Origin: Paenibacillus sp. VTT E-133291
Lineage (GTDB): Bacteria > Bacillota > Bacilli > Paenibacillales > Paenibacillaceae
NCBI RefSeq assembly: GCF_002264395.1
Contig: NZ_NFVA01000001.1
Coordinates: 186,001-250,000, forward strand
Reading direction: 5' to 3'
Length of the DNA: 64,000 nucleotides
This document shows, piece after piece, positions 8,672-17,516 of the stretch. The translations under genes and the position numbers were made by a program. The notes beneath the pieces were generated by a model, which had not been told where the DNA came from, did no database searches, and saw only the letters and a list, made by a program, of their open reading frames with translations. The stretch's first letter is position 1. Every line of letters starts with the position of its first letter.

Positions 8672-8703
8672 AGCAATTCTATAAAAAAATGAGTCGCTTC
8701 AAG

Positions 8704-8734
8704 ACACTGATTCTAAACTGGATCAGTGTTTTTT
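8704..8734 (+). terminator. Terminator after the siderophore-binding protein gene
   Basis: ACACTGAT (8704-8711) pairs with ATCAGTGT (8722-8729), followed by TTTTTT. Confidence 0.85.
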
Positions 8735-8754
8735 AGTTTGAGAAGGACTGAAAT

Positions 8755-8919
8755 ATGAAGGTTTTTTCATGAAAATCAAAAAGTTTTTATAAGCTGTACG
8801 ATTCGCTGGAAGTCAGAACTTGGATGCTGATTGTCGTAAATTTGATTTTTGGTGTATTGTTGATTAATCTGATTGGTGCGCCTATCATGGAATTGATTAT
8901 GAAAAATAGCACCAAGTAA
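8755..8919 (+). pseudogene. Possible decayed small membrane protein
   Basis: In one frame, ATG 8755 reads five codons to a TGA at 8770. The same frame then stays open to TAA 8919, coding a peptide with the hydrophobic stretch MLIVVNLIFGVLLINLIGA and a basic end, KNSTK. An intact 31-residue version could start at ATG 8824. The frame looks protein-like, with one membrane helix and charged flanks, but lacks a clear ribosome site. It could be a remnant, or a real small protein translated from 8824. Function unknown. Confidence 0.3.
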
Positions 8920-8955
8920 ACAACAATAAATTATTGAAAAGAAGAGGGAAGCTTT

Positions 8956-9855
8956 ATGCAAAGGATTCAAAATTCTAAGATGTATTTTATATTTATTCAC
9001 ATATTTTTGTTGATCTTATTGTGTACCTCGATGTATGCCTATTCTCCATGGATTCGTACTAAAGTGAAGGAAATTCTCGAGCCTGCGGACAAAGTCTATA
9101 CCATTGCTCACCGTGGTGCTTCGGGATATGCTCCTGAGAATACTTTACCTGCATTCGAACTAGCTATTGATATGGAGACCGATTATATTGAATTAGATAT
9201 TCAGTTAACTAAGGATCGTGTTCCTGTTGTTATTCACGATGAAACTATTAATCGCACGACAAATGGAACGGGTTATGTTAAGAATTATACCTTAGAGCAG
9301 CTTTCGAAATTAGACGCTGGCTCTTGGTTTAACAAACAGTATCCCATGTTTGCCAGGGATCAATATGCTGGAATACGTATTCCGACTTTAGAAGAGGTAT
9401 TTGAAAGGTTTGGAAAAGAAGTAGACTATATGATTGAGATTAAAGATCCCGCTTCGAATCCGAATATTGAAACTATATTAAACGAACAAATTGAAAAATA
9501 TAATCTGTCTGATCATGTTTCCGTACATTCATTTAGTGAGGCGAGTTTACGTAGGCTTCATTCGATTAACCCGGAGATTCCGCTTTATCAAATTATCTGG
9601 TATAATATTCCGGTTTATAAAGTACCAGAATCTTTCATCAATCGGGTGAAAACTTATGCGGTTGGTATTAGCCCTAACTTTCAAAGAATAAATTCATCCT
9701 ATGTCGCACAGATGAAAAATGCTGGTCTAAAGGTGTTTCCGTACACAGTGAATTATCAAGTGAATATGGACAAAGCCGTGGTTTGGGGTGTAGACGGGGT
9801 ACATACCAACTTTCCTGACCGTTTTAATGAAGTGATTAAGAATAATAAGAAATGA
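8956..9855 (+). CDS. Glycerophosphodiester phosphodiesterase
   Basis: Splits glycerophosphodiesters into glycerol-3-phosphate and an alcohol. The protein is 299 residues. An N-terminal hydrophobic segment (about 8-28) anchors or exports it, so it acts outside the membrane. The GDPD core has AHRGASGYAPENT, with the first catalytic His and the substrate-binding Glu. YIELDIQLTKD supplies metal ligands, IHDETINRTTNGTG the second His, and FPYTVN and WGVDGVHTNFPD are late-barrel motifs. AAGAGGGA precedes the ATG. It converges on the next gene with only 35 bp between. Confidence 0.9.
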   Translation: MQRIQNSKMYFIFIHIFLLILLCTSMYAYSPWIRTKVKEILEPADKVYTIAHRGASGYAPENTLPAFELAIDMETDYIELDIQLTKDRVPVVIHDETINRTTNGTGYVKNYTLEQLSKLDAGSWFNKQYPMFARDQYAGIRIPTLEEVFERFGKEVDYMIEIKDPASNPNIETILNEQIEKYNLSDHVSVHSFSEASLRRLHSINPEIPLYQIIWYNIPVYKVPESFINRVKTYAVGISPNFQRINSSYVAQMKNAGLKVFPYTVNYQVNMDKAVVWGVDGVHTNFPDRFNEVIKNNKK

Positions 9856-9890
9856 GGAGTTAAAAAAACGAGATTTCAACTATCGGAAAT

Positions 9891-10460
9891 TCATATGCCG
9901 AATACATCGATTTCAGAGACAGGATACCATGTTTTTGAATTTACGTCTTTAAAAAACACTTGAATTGTATAGGTGCCTTTTGTATTAAACGAATAAGTAA
10001 ATTCGTTAGTTTTGAACCAAAAGTTTTCTTCACTCTTCTTAATTTGTTGATTATCGATAGTTTCTGTTTTGTCAGCGGGATCAGTGATTGTAAGTTTTAT
10101 ATCTGAAATTTCTGTTTTTAAATGATCCACTTGTAATAAGGTTGAAAAGGCAAACCGTGCAGGGCTTTTTACCTTACCGAAAATCTCTCCATTGTTATCA
10201 AGCAATACCATGTTCACATTTGGCTTGTAGATTCGAACCGATTTACTTGTTTCATCTAAAGTGATTAAAGCAAACAAATTTTTAGAGAGCTGTTCAACAG
10301 GTAAGAGAATGTCTCCCTCGGATATTACTGCTGCCTGTTTTTGTACCACATTATTGAAATATAATGAAACTTCAGATGGGTTCGATGCGGCATAAATCAT
10401 TGTTCCCGGTAGAATCATTATGCCAAGTGCTAATATAGTCAGTTTAATTATTTTTCTCAA
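9891..10460 (-). CDS. Secreted protein with stalk-like N-terminal domain
   Basis: A 189-residue protein starting at TTG 10460 with AGGAGGAG upstream. There is a clear signal peptide with cleavage near IYAAS. Residues about 30-85 (SLYFNNVVQKQAAVISEGDILLPVEQL, too divergent to be sure) resemble the copper-amine-oxidase N-terminal or stalk domain common in Paenibacillus exported proteins. The C-terminal half looks like an immunoglobulin-like beta domain (TYTIQVFFKD). Catalytic residues are not evident. Function unknown. Confidence 0.6.
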   Translation of the reverse strand: MRKIIKLTILALGIMILPGTMIYAASNPSEVSLYFNNVVQKQAAVISEGDILLPVEQLSKNLFALITLDETSKSVRIYKPNVNMVLLDNNGEIFGKVKSPARFAFSTLLQVDHLKTEISDIKLTITDPADKTETIDNQQIKKSEENFWFKTNEFTYSFNTKGTYTIQVFFKDVNSKTWYPVSEIDVFGI

Positions 10461-10547
10461 TGAAATCTCCTCCTATATTTTCATTATGTTAATTATACCC
10501 ATAAGATGGAAGATAGTTTCTTTTATGCAATTAATAAAATAAAAGAG

Positions 10548-10585
10548 AAGGTCAGACGAGGGGACTACCCTCTCCTGACCTTTTT
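10548..10585 (-). terminator. Terminator of the AraC gene at 10643
   Basis: AAGGTCAG (10548-10555) pairs with CTGACCTT (10575-10582), with an inner GAGGG/CCCTC stem. T-rich tracts follow on both strands, so it can work in either direction. Confidence 0.8.
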
Positions 10586-10642
10586 GATGTTAAAATTAAG
10601 GAGCGATAGCAAGTAGAAGACGGCTTCCTTTGTTCACCCTAA

Positions 10643-11512
10643 CTAGAACCCTCTCACACTGCTTGGGGGTACTTTTCTATGTTTTTTGAAAGTCCGGCTG
10701 AAATAGTAGATATCACTGAAGCCAGTAGTGGTAGCGATTTCAGAAATCGTCAATTGGCTATGCCTTAATAAATAATCTGCACGGTCTAAACGGACAGCAT
10801 TTATATATTCCGATATCGTATGACCAGTTAATTCCTTGAAGAGACGGCTGAAATGGAACCGGCTTAGCCCTGTTAGTGCCGCAAGTTCGTCAACTTGAAT
10901 GGGTTCCTGGTAATGGGTATCGATATAACGTAAAACAGGTGCGAAGCGTTCAACGGTTTGAATACGTCTTTCTTGCTCAGCCTGTGAGAGCACGGTGACG
11001 ATATGTCTGCGCAATAACAGCGTTAGCAGGCGGTATAGCTCGGACTTGACGGCCAGCTCATATCCAAATTCGCGAAGTTCTAGCTCCCGAATAATCGCCA
11101 GCGCACAGTCAGTAATGTGCTGATCCCCACGGATATGATTACGTAACAGCAGCTGGTTCTGCTGAATCGGGGCGATGAACTTGGTTTCGGCAGCGTCGCT
11201 AACCGCACTATGCAGCAAAGAAGTATCTGCAATAATCGCATAATACAATAAATCAGAAGATGCACTGACCCCATAATGCAGCTCGTTGCTGTTCACAGCA
11301 ACTAAATCACCAGCCCGTACGTTGATCGGTGTTCGTCCGCATTCAAAAACAGCCTCACCGCTTTCAATAAATAGAAACTCAAGATGCTCATGCCAATGAT
11401 GCGGGAACAACAAAACTCCCTCTTGGTTGAAGCGCTGGGTATGTACTTTAATCGGAAACTCGGGATCTGGCATGTCCATGGGTTCCTGTAGATGTTTATC
11501 ATAGTCCAACAT
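10643..11512 (-). CDS. AraC-family regulator with cupin sensor
   Basis: A 289-residue protein. The N-terminal cupin (HHWHEHLEFLFIESGEAVF, about 35-120) is followed by two AraC helix-turn-helix motifs (about 190-289). These contain LAALTGLSRFHFSRLFKELTG and TTGFSDIYYFSRTFKKHR. AGGAGGTG lies upstream of the ATG. The gene is divergent from a Gfo/Idh dehydrogenase and two isomerases, and probably activates them in response to their sugar or polyol substrate. The ligand is not known. Confidence 0.85.
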   Translation of the reverse strand: MLDYDKHLQEPMDMPDPEFPIKVHTQRFNQEGVLLFPHHWHEHLEFLFIESGEAVFECGRTPINVRAGDLVAVNSNELHYGVSASSDLLYYAIIADTSLLHSAVSDAAETKFIAPIQQNQLLLRNHIRGDQHITDCALAIIRELELREFGYELAVKSELYRLLTLLLRRHIVTVLSQAEQERRIQTVERFAPVLRYIDTHYQEPIQVDELAALTGLSRFHFSRLFKELTGHTISEYINAVRLDRADYLLRHSQLTISEIATTTGFSDIYYFSRTFKKHRKVPPSSVRGF

Positions 11513-11590
11513 TTATTGAATGCACCTCCTATAGCACAATTGTACAAATGAAACCGCAAGGCTCTGCATGGTGTTTAGGGTTGAAATCAT

Positions 11591-11596
11591 TATAAT
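11591..11596 (+). promoter_or_regulatory. -10 hexamer of the Gfo/Idh-isomerase operon
   Basis: A perfect TATAAT lies 40 bp before the ATG at 11636. No -35 is recognisable at 16-18 bp, which fits an activator-dependent promoter served by the divergent AraC gene. Confidence 0.4.
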
Positions 11597-11635
11597 ACGA
11601 ATCATAACCTATGCAAAATAAAGGAGAGAGTATTA

Positions 11636-12694
11636 ATGGATATGATCAAAATTGGCGTAATAGGAACCGGCTCTATCTCCGGCATGCACTTAAGTTCTTA
11701 TCGGAATAATCCGCAGACAACCATATATGCGGTTTGTGACCTGAATGAAGAGCGTGCACGAGCTGTTGCTACTGAGTATAACGTGGAAAACGTATACACG
11801 GATTATCGTGAATTGCTGGCTAACTCCGAAATAGATGCCGTCAACATCTGCACATGGAACAACTCTCATGCTGAGATCAGCATCGCGGCACTTGAGGCAG
11901 GCAAGCATGTACTTGTGGAAAAGCCGCTTTGCCGCACGGTTGAAGAAGCGCTTCTGGTTCAGCAGGCAGTGGAAAAGAGCGGAAAAATTTTGCAAGTAGG
12001 CTTTGTACGGCGTTATGACTCTAATGCCCAGCTACTTCAGACATTGGTGGAGCAAGGAGAATTCGGCGAAATCTACTATGCGAAGGCAACAACGTTCCGG
12101 AGACTTGGTAATCCCGGAGGCTGGTTCAGTGATATTGAACGCTCCGGCGGAGGACCATTGATTGATATCGGCGTCCATGTGATCGATCTATGCTGGTATT
12201 TGATGGGCCGTCCGAATCCAGTATCAGTCAGTGCCAATACCTACCGGAAGCTCGGCAATCGTTCTAATATCAAGAATCTTTCTTTTTATAAAGCCGCTGA
12301 TTACGACGCAGCGAACAATACGGTAGAAGATTTAGCAAATGCACTAATTCGCTTTGAGAATGGAGCTTCGCTGATGGTTGATGTTAGCTTTACACTGCAT
12401 GCCAAAGAAGACGAGCGCTCGGTGCGCCTGTACGGTGACAAGGGCGGGTTTGAAATTGATCCTGAGATAGTCATCGTCAAAGAACAGTCGGATACGATCG
12501 TCAATACCTACCCGCAGACCGATCATAAGGGGTTTGAGTTCAACAGTGCATTCCAGAATGAGATTAATCATTTTGCGAACAACATCAGCAACGGCTCTAC
12601 ACCGATTAGTCCTGTGCAGGACGGCGTTACAATCATGAAGATTCTCGGCGCGATCTATGAATCCGCTGCCAAAGGCGAAGAGGTGAAACTATGA
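11636..12694 (+). CDS. Gfo/Idh/MocA-family oxidoreductase
   Basis: A 352-residue NAD(P)-dependent dehydrogenase of sugars or inositols. The N-terminal Rossmann fold has GVIGTGSISGMH; the catalytic-domain entry is LVEKPLCRTVEEA; and GGGPLIDIGVHVIDLCWYL is the typical active-site helix with Asp and His. AAAGGAGAG precedes the ATG. The next gene starts inside its stop codon (ATGA). With two isomerase-like neighbours, it probably oxidises a sugar or cyclitol to a keto form that the next enzymes rearrange. Confidence 0.88.
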   Translation: MDMIKIGVIGTGSISGMHLSSYRNNPQTTIYAVCDLNEERARAVATEYNVENVYTDYRELLANSEIDAVNICTWNNSHAEISIAALEAGKHVLVEKPLCRTVEEALLVQQAVEKSGKILQVGFVRRYDSNAQLLQTLVEQGEFGEIYYAKATTFRRLGNPGGWFSDIERSGGGPLIDIGVHVIDLCWYLMGRPNPVSVSANTYRKLGNRSNIKNLSFYKAADYDAANNTVEDLANALIRFENGASLMVDVSFTLHAKEDERSVRLYGDKGGFEIDPEIVIVKEQSDTIVNTYPQTDHKGFEFNSAFQNEINHFANNISNGSTPISPVQDGVTIMKILGAIYESAAKGEEVKL

Positions 12695-13548
12695 AGCTAG
12701 GAATCAGTACCTACAGTTTGCATTCAGCTTATTCAACGGGTGAGCTTACGCTTGAAGGAGTGATTGAGACGATCGCCGATCTGGGTGCGGAGCATGCGGA
12801 GATTGTACCCTTGGGCATCAATTTGGTTGAGAATCCTGAGCTAATTGATCAGATTGTACGAACGGCAGCAGGTCGTGGACTAGAGTTGTCTAATTATGCT
12901 ATCGGGGCGAATTTTTCCGGGCTGGAGGCAGTGGAAAGAAAGCGGGAAGTCGAGCGGGTAAAGCGGGAAGTAGACGTCTGTGCGGCATTAGGCATTCAGC
13001 GGATGAGGCATGATGTAGCCTCGTCAAATGATCTATCAATTACGCACTTTTTGGAAGAGCTTCCAGATTTGGCTGAAGCCTGTCGAGAAATTGCTGATTA
13101 TGCCGCAGGTTTGGGCATCACGACCAGTGTGGAGAATCATGGCTACTTTATTCAGCACAGCGATCGTGTACAGGCGTTGGTTCACGCAGTAGGAAGAGAT
13201 AACTTCCGTACAACACTCGACATTGGTAACTTCCTGTGCGCCGATGAGAATCCGCTTATTGCTGTGACTAACAATATTAAGCTTGCTTCGATGGTACATT
13301 TCAAAGATTTCTATATTCGTCCGCAGGATCGCCAGCCTGGCGAAGGCTGGTTCCAGTCTACTGGTGGGAACTGGTTGAGGGGTGCCATCGTTGGTCAAGG
13401 AGACATTGACATGCCGAGTGTCATTCGAACCGTTAAGGAAAGCGGTTACGACGGATATATCTCTGTAGAATTTGAGGGAATGGAAGAGTGCCGTAAGGGG
13501 ACGAGACTTGGGTTGGAATACATCAAGCGTGTTTGGAACCAAATCTAA
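12691..13548 (+). CDS. Sugar phosphate isomerase/epimerase (xylose-isomerase-like TIM barrel)
   Basis: A 285-residue AP-endonuclease-2/xylose-isomerase-like barrel. Visible are MKLGISTYSL at strand 1, TSVENHGYFI with a metal-ligand Glu, TLDIGNFLC with a metal-ligand Asp, MVHFKDFYI with a His, and ISVEFEGME with the C-terminal metal Glu. All four metal positions appear present. Translation is coupled to the dehydrogenase by an ATGA overlap. Substrate unknown. Confidence 0.85.
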   Translation: MKLGISTYSLHSAYSTGELTLEGVIETIADLGAEHAEIVPLGINLVENPELIDQIVRTAAGRGLELSNYAIGANFSGLEAVERKREVERVKREVDVCAALGIQRMRHDVASSNDLSITHFLEELPDLAEACREIADYAAGLGITTSVENHGYFIQHSDRVQALVHAVGRDNFRTTLDIGNFLCADENPLIAVTNNIKLASMVHFKDFYIRPQDRQPGEGWFQSTGGNWLRGAIVGQGDIDMPSVIRTVKESGYDGYISVEFEGMEECRKGTRLGLEYIKRVWNQI

Positions 13549-13573
13549 TTCATTTTAAAGGAGGATTATTGCA

Positions 13574-14467
13574 ATGGTTAAACCAATTATCACTAACAAA
13601 ATCGGCGTTATCGTAGACAGTTTTCAGGTCGGAGTAAAAGAGGGTTTGCGCAAGGCAAAAGAAGCAGGGGCTGATGGCGTTCAGATTTACGCGGTGCAAG
13701 GTGAATTTGATCCCGCTAACCTATCTCCGTCAGCACGCCGTGAATGGAAGGAATACATCGCTTCACTGGGTCTCGAAATCTCTGCCCTCGTTGGAGATTT
13801 AGGCGGACATGGCTTTCAGGACCCTGCACAGAACCATGCCAAAATCGAAAAGTCCAAACGCATTATGGAGCTGGCCAAGGAGCTAGGTACAGATATAGTC
13901 ACTACACACATCGGTATTGTTCCCTCTGACAACAACAGTAAAATTTATGAAACCATGCACATCGCCTGTGAGGAACTAAGCAGATACGCGCATGAGATGA
14001 ATTCTTACTTTGCGATTGAGACTGGGCCAGAACCCGCTGCTCGTCTGAAGACGTTCCTCGACGGTTTGGGTTCCAAAGGGGTTTCTGTTAATTTTGATCC
14101 GGCCAACATGGTGATGGTGACTGGTGATGATCCCGTGCAAGGTGTTCATACACTAAAAGACTACATTGTACACACCCATGCTAAAGATGGTCTCAAACTT
14201 GCCGATATCGATCCGCGCGATGTTTACGGTCAATATGGTTATGAAGCACCCGCATTAGACCATGAGAAGATAGCTGAAATGGCCGACACCGGCACAGCTT
14301 TTCGTGAAGTTCCGCTCGGAGCGGGCTCTGTTGACTGGAACAACTATCTGCAAGCGCTGAACGACATCGGTTATACAGGATTCCTGACCATAGAACGGGA
14401 AGTTGGCACTAATCCAGAGGAAGATATCCGTCAGGCTGTGAATTTTTTAAAGGGCTTTCGGGTCTGA
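13574..14467 (+). CDS. Sugar phosphate isomerase/epimerase (second, paralogous type)
   Basis: A 297-residue TIM barrel of the same superfamily as its neighbour but clearly diverged. It shows IGVIVDSF, IETGPEPAAR, NFDPANMVM, IVHTHAKDG and LTIEREVG. Metal ligands at the Glu, Asp, His and Glu positions are retained. AAGGAGGA lies upstream. Third gene of the operon; a terminator follows. Having two such barrels beside a Gfo/Idh enzyme resembles inositol or rare-sugar pathways, but the exact one cannot be fixed. Confidence 0.85.
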   Translation: MVKPIITNKIGVIVDSFQVGVKEGLRKAKEAGADGVQIYAVQGEFDPANLSPSARREWKEYIASLGLEISALVGDLGGHGFQDPAQNHAKIEKSKRIMELAKELGTDIVTTHIGIVPSDNNSKIYETMHIACEELSRYAHEMNSYFAIETGPEPAARLKTFLDGLGSKGVSVNFDPANMVMVTGDDPVQGVHTLKDYIVHTHAKDGLKLADIDPRDVYGQYGYEAPALDHEKIAEMADTGTAFREVPLGAGSVDWNNYLQALNDIGYTGFLTIEREVGTNPEEDIRQAVNFLKGFRV

Positions 14468-14519
14468 ACACGTAGTGATAAAGATTAAATAGTTCTTCCA
14501 GCCTTTGGGATAAAAGAGA

Positions 14520-14559
14520 AGCTGCCTTACAGGAAAACAGGCCTGTACGGTGGCTTTTT
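14520..14559 (+). terminator. Terminator of the Gfo/Idh-isomerase operon
   Basis: AGCTGCCTTACAGG (14520-14533) pairs with CCTGTACGGTGGCT (14542-14555), followed by TTTTT. Its position shows that the next gene does not start as early as 14550. Confidence 0.8.
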
Positions 14560-14615
14560 GCAACTTTATCCACTATTTGACGTTAAAGAAGAGAGAATAC
14601 GAAGGGGGAGCCTAT

Positions 14616-16553
14616 ATGAAAAGGATAAATCTACTAGCCCTTTTAGCAGTCATTTCAGTAATCATTGTTGGATGTATCAATACAGGGAATAAGGATAAAG
14701 CGAATCAAACAATGATCGATCTAAGCGCTGTTCATTCCATAACAATTCAGAACGACAGCGGTGAATCGATGACCATAACGGACAATAATTTAATAGAACA
14801 ATTCAATGAAACTATACATACTGCTGAGTATGACAGCGCTAAGCTTGATATTGCTACACCTGATTATGAAGCCATTGTTGAAATGAAGAATAAAGAAAAC
14901 GCAAAATTCTCATTCTGGATCTCTGGCGAGAATAATGGTCTTATCACCAAATCTGGACAAAATGGGCATTACAAGTTGCCGGAAACAGAAAAAGCAGTAT
15001 TGCTTCACTTATTTCAATCAAATGATCAACAAGCAGAAACCGATAATCTAAAGATCGATGAGGACATTAAGCGAATTACAATAGCGGACTCTCTAGCACA
15101 TGGTTCTGTGAATGCTAACATAAAGGAAGAATACATAGATCATGAAACCATAGAAATTTTCGTCCGAGCCATCCGTAACGCTGTACAAATACCAGGGAAT
15201 TTAAATACCGCAACGCCTAACTACGATATTGTTCTAATTTCAGATAATAATAAATATGCCTTTCATTTATGGATTAACGAATCAAGCGAGCAAGGCATGT
15301 TAATGAATGTGAATGAGACGAGCACAGGCTACACGCTTACTAAGGAATCAACTGCCGAGTTAAAAAAAATTACGTTTATGGATTCAACATTTAAGGGGCT
15401 GGAGTTTAATGCAGTACGGAGCTCAAATGGAGATCTGGTGGCTAAACCAATGGGCATATCCGAAAATAACTATATATTAAACGGTGGAGCAGTAGTTGAG
15501 CTGCAGGGAATCACATACCACACCATTCATTTTTTCTATGGAGATCACAATGCAATCAATGCTTTGCTAGCCCATGATCCTGCTACGGATGAGGTTAAGG
15601 TGAAATGGAGCGATGAGCTGAACGATTCCAATAATCGTTGGAACAATGCCTTTATGAACAACTATAATATGCTAATCCCGTTGGACGGGGATCATCTATT
15701 ATTTCTGGAATCGGATCTGACGAAAGAAGCTGGGGAATATCATTTGTCCTCATACAATGTTGTTACAGGAAAAATCGAACGTCTTCGGGAAGACTTTTGG
15801 CCGCTTTCTGATGATTATGATTACATTTATAAATTTCAATGGAAAGCTGATGAGCAAAAATTGTTTATGCAGAGTTACCTCGGTAATGTATGGATCTTTG
15901 ATCTGAAGAAAGGACAGGACGATGTCCATCTTCTGAAATATCGCGTAATCCCTCATTCGACGACTGGGGCGCCATCCCTATTTCTTTCACCAACCTTTAA
16001 GAGATTTGTACATGATGATGAGAGCGGGCAATTAACCTTTTACGATAATAAAGGAGCTTCGCTACATACTGTACCGTTACCACAAGAGCGATATGTACCT
16101 TCTGAGAAAATAAAGTGGAACCCGGCGGGCACGATTGCTTGGATGGATACAGCAGAGGTCAACCAAAACCGAATCCATGACATCGATATCGATTATTTGA
16201 AAATAGCTCCACAAATAATTAATTTTTATAATCAGGATGGGCTTCCCATCTGCACTATTATGACTGAAAGCGACCATGAAGATGCAGCGGTTGAAGTTGT
16301 AGGATGGATGGATGCTAATATAGCCGTGATGAAGTCCTATTCTGTAGAACTTTTGTACAAGGATACTATAGGGCTGAAGGTTAAGAATGTTTCTTATTAT
16401 CTCTATGATGTAAAAAAGAAGCAGAGGGGGGCCAGCATTTCGTCCATCCCCTCCAGCGCAACCGTTACGCCAGATCATCAAATGAGCGATGCCGATAATG
16501 AAAGGAATATTACTGTGAGTTTTAAAGAAATTACCTATAAAAAAGGAAATTAA
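14616..16553 (+). CDS. Large lipoprotein with duplicated N-terminal domain and propeller-like C-terminus
   Basis: A 645-residue protein from ATG 14616, with GGGGGAG 5 bases upstream. The lipobox VGC is at Cys20. Residues about 35-130 and 145-255 are two copies of one domain; compare ATPDYEAIV ... FSFWI with ATPNYDIVL ... FHLWI. The rest (about 270-645) is beta-rich, with WSDELN, DGDHLLFLESD, WNPAGTIAWMD and similar blade-like strings suggesting a propeller. Family not recognised. It is probably an exposed envelope protein, alone between terminators. Confidence 0.65.
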   Translation: MKRINLLALLAVISVIIVGCINTGNKDKANQTMIDLSAVHSITIQNDSGESMTITDNNLIEQFNETIHTAEYDSAKLDIATPDYEAIVEMKNKENAKFSFWISGENNGLITKSGQNGHYKLPETEKAVLLHLFQSNDQQAETDNLKIDEDIKRITIADSLAHGSVNANIKEEYIDHETIEIFVRAIRNAVQIPGNLNTATPNYDIVLISDNNKYAFHLWINESSEQGMLMNVNETSTGYTLTKESTAELKKITFMDSTFKGLEFNAVRSSNGDLVAKPMGISENNYILNGGAVVELQGITYHTIHFFYGDHNAINALLAHDPATDEVKVKWSDELNDSNNRWNNAFMNNYNMLIPLDGDHLLFLESDLTKEAGEYHLSSYNVVTGKIERLREDFWPLSDDYDYIYKFQWKADEQKLFMQSYLGNVWIFDLKKGQDDVHLLKYRVIPHSTTGAPSLFLSPTFKRFVHDDESGQLTFYDNKGASLHTVPLPQERYVPSEKIKWNPAGTIAWMDTAEVNQNRIHDIDIDYLKIAPQIINFYNQDGLPICTIMTESDHEDAAVEVVGWMDANIAVMKSYSVELLYKDTIGLKVKNVSYYLYDVKKKQRGASISSIPSSATVTPDHQMSDADNERNITVSFKEITYKKGN

Positions 16554-16555
16554 TT

Positions 16556-16622
16556 GAGCCTCGGAAGCTCGCTGCAATGATCACATAAGATCATTGGGAA
16601 GCTTCCCGAGGCTTCTTTTTTA
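16556..16622. terminator. Bidirectional terminator
   Basis: A long stem between GAGCCTCGGAAGCT at 16556 and AAGCTTCCCGAGGCTTC ending at 16615, with inner AATGATC/GATCATT, followed by TTTTTTTAT. It serves the convergent lipoprotein and GNAT genes. Confidence 0.85.
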
Positions 16623-16688
16623 TAATTTCAAGACAATGCTTAAGAATACGTTATATTCATCGGGTTAGTCTGTACCCGAATTTTATAA

Positions 16689-17222
16689 TTAGCCTGCTGT
16701 AGTTCGGGCGGAAGTCAGTAGGTCTAGCCGGAAACCCTGTACCAGGGTTTTGCCGTTCATAAGATCGGTCTCATACGCCCGTTTGAAGCCTAAGCGATAG
16801 TAGAGCTTAATTGCTGAAGCCATCATTTCTGAGGTATGCAGATTCAAAGTGGTGGCACCCAACTCGCGAGATCTCCTTGCAGCTTCGTCAATTAGATGGG
16901 TTGCAACACCGAGACCGCGAGCGGATGGGGATACGGCAAGTAAGCGCAGGATAGGGGAGTGAATGCCTAGCTCAGGTTTACCGTATGCCGTTTCCGAGGA
17001 GCTGAACAAGAGTGCGCTACCAATGATTTTCTTGTCGATTTCAGCGATGATCCGCACGATCGGGGCATCGCCATGGACAGATTCAAGAAGTGATTTCCGG
17101 TAAGCTAGCCACAACGGCTCGGGCATGATCTCGGAATATTGGTGGTAAGCGTCCAGTATCACTTCAGCGATGGCATCGCGGTCCTTATTCTCAGCTTCAC
17201 GGATAATAATCTTTTGTGACAT
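16689..17222 (-). CDS. GNAT-family N-acetyltransferase
   Basis: A 177-residue acetyl-CoA-dependent acyltransferase. It begins IIIREAENKDRDAIAEVI. The acetyl-CoA site is in RLLAVSPSARGLGVATHLI (R/Q-x-x-G-x-A type), and the end is LYYRLGFKRAYE. AAAGGGGATCC precedes the ATG. It is divergent from the LysR gene of the sulfur operon but has its own promoter region, and its substrate is unknown. A link to the sulfur operon is possible but not shown. Confidence 0.85.
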   Translation of the reverse strand: MSQKIIIREAENKDRDAIAEVILDAYHQYSEIMPEPLWLAYRKSLLESVHGDAPIVRIIAEIDKKIIGSALLFSSSETAYGKPELGIHSPILRLLAVSPSARGLGVATHLIDEAARRSRELGATTLNLHTSEMMASAIKLYYRLGFKRAYETDLMNGKTLVQGFRLDLLTSARTTAG

Positions 17223-17399
17223 ATTCTCGGGATCCCCTTTCAGTCCAATGTATTAGTTCATAAGAATGAAGTCATTATAAACTATAATTCCGAGTTATAT
17301 AAGGGGTATTTTATAATTTTGATATATGAATAGAAAAGCTCTATATGAAATAAACATAACGTTTGATTCAAAATCCGATTGATTTACACGGAATTTAAG

Positions 17400-17428
17400 T
17401 TGACAAAAAATGGGGACGTGAATAAGAT
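17400..17428 (+). promoter_or_regulatory. Promoter of the LysR gene
   Basis: TTGACA (17400-17405), 17 bp, TAAGAT (17423-17428). Just downstream is TCTATAGGAA (17439-17448), a sequence repeated before the structural operon. Confidence 0.75.
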
Positions 17429-17516
17429 ATAAACAAAATCTATAGGAAAGCATCGTCATATTTCATTGTTTTTACATCGGAATAGTAAAGTTAATATTAG
17501 TTTAGGGGGATTAGGG

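Noticed and set aside
13036..13542. Long antisense frame of 168 codons
   Set aside because: It mirrors a well-conserved isomerase gene on the other strand, has no ribosome site and no family features.
16077..16577. Antisense frame of 166 codons
   Set aside because: Overlaps the lipoprotein gene and runs into the terminator stem; no start signal.
17282..17305. ATAATTCCGAGTTAT inverted repeat upstream of the LysR gene as an operator
   Set aside because: Arms are only four bases in AT-rich DNA, and no second copy was found.
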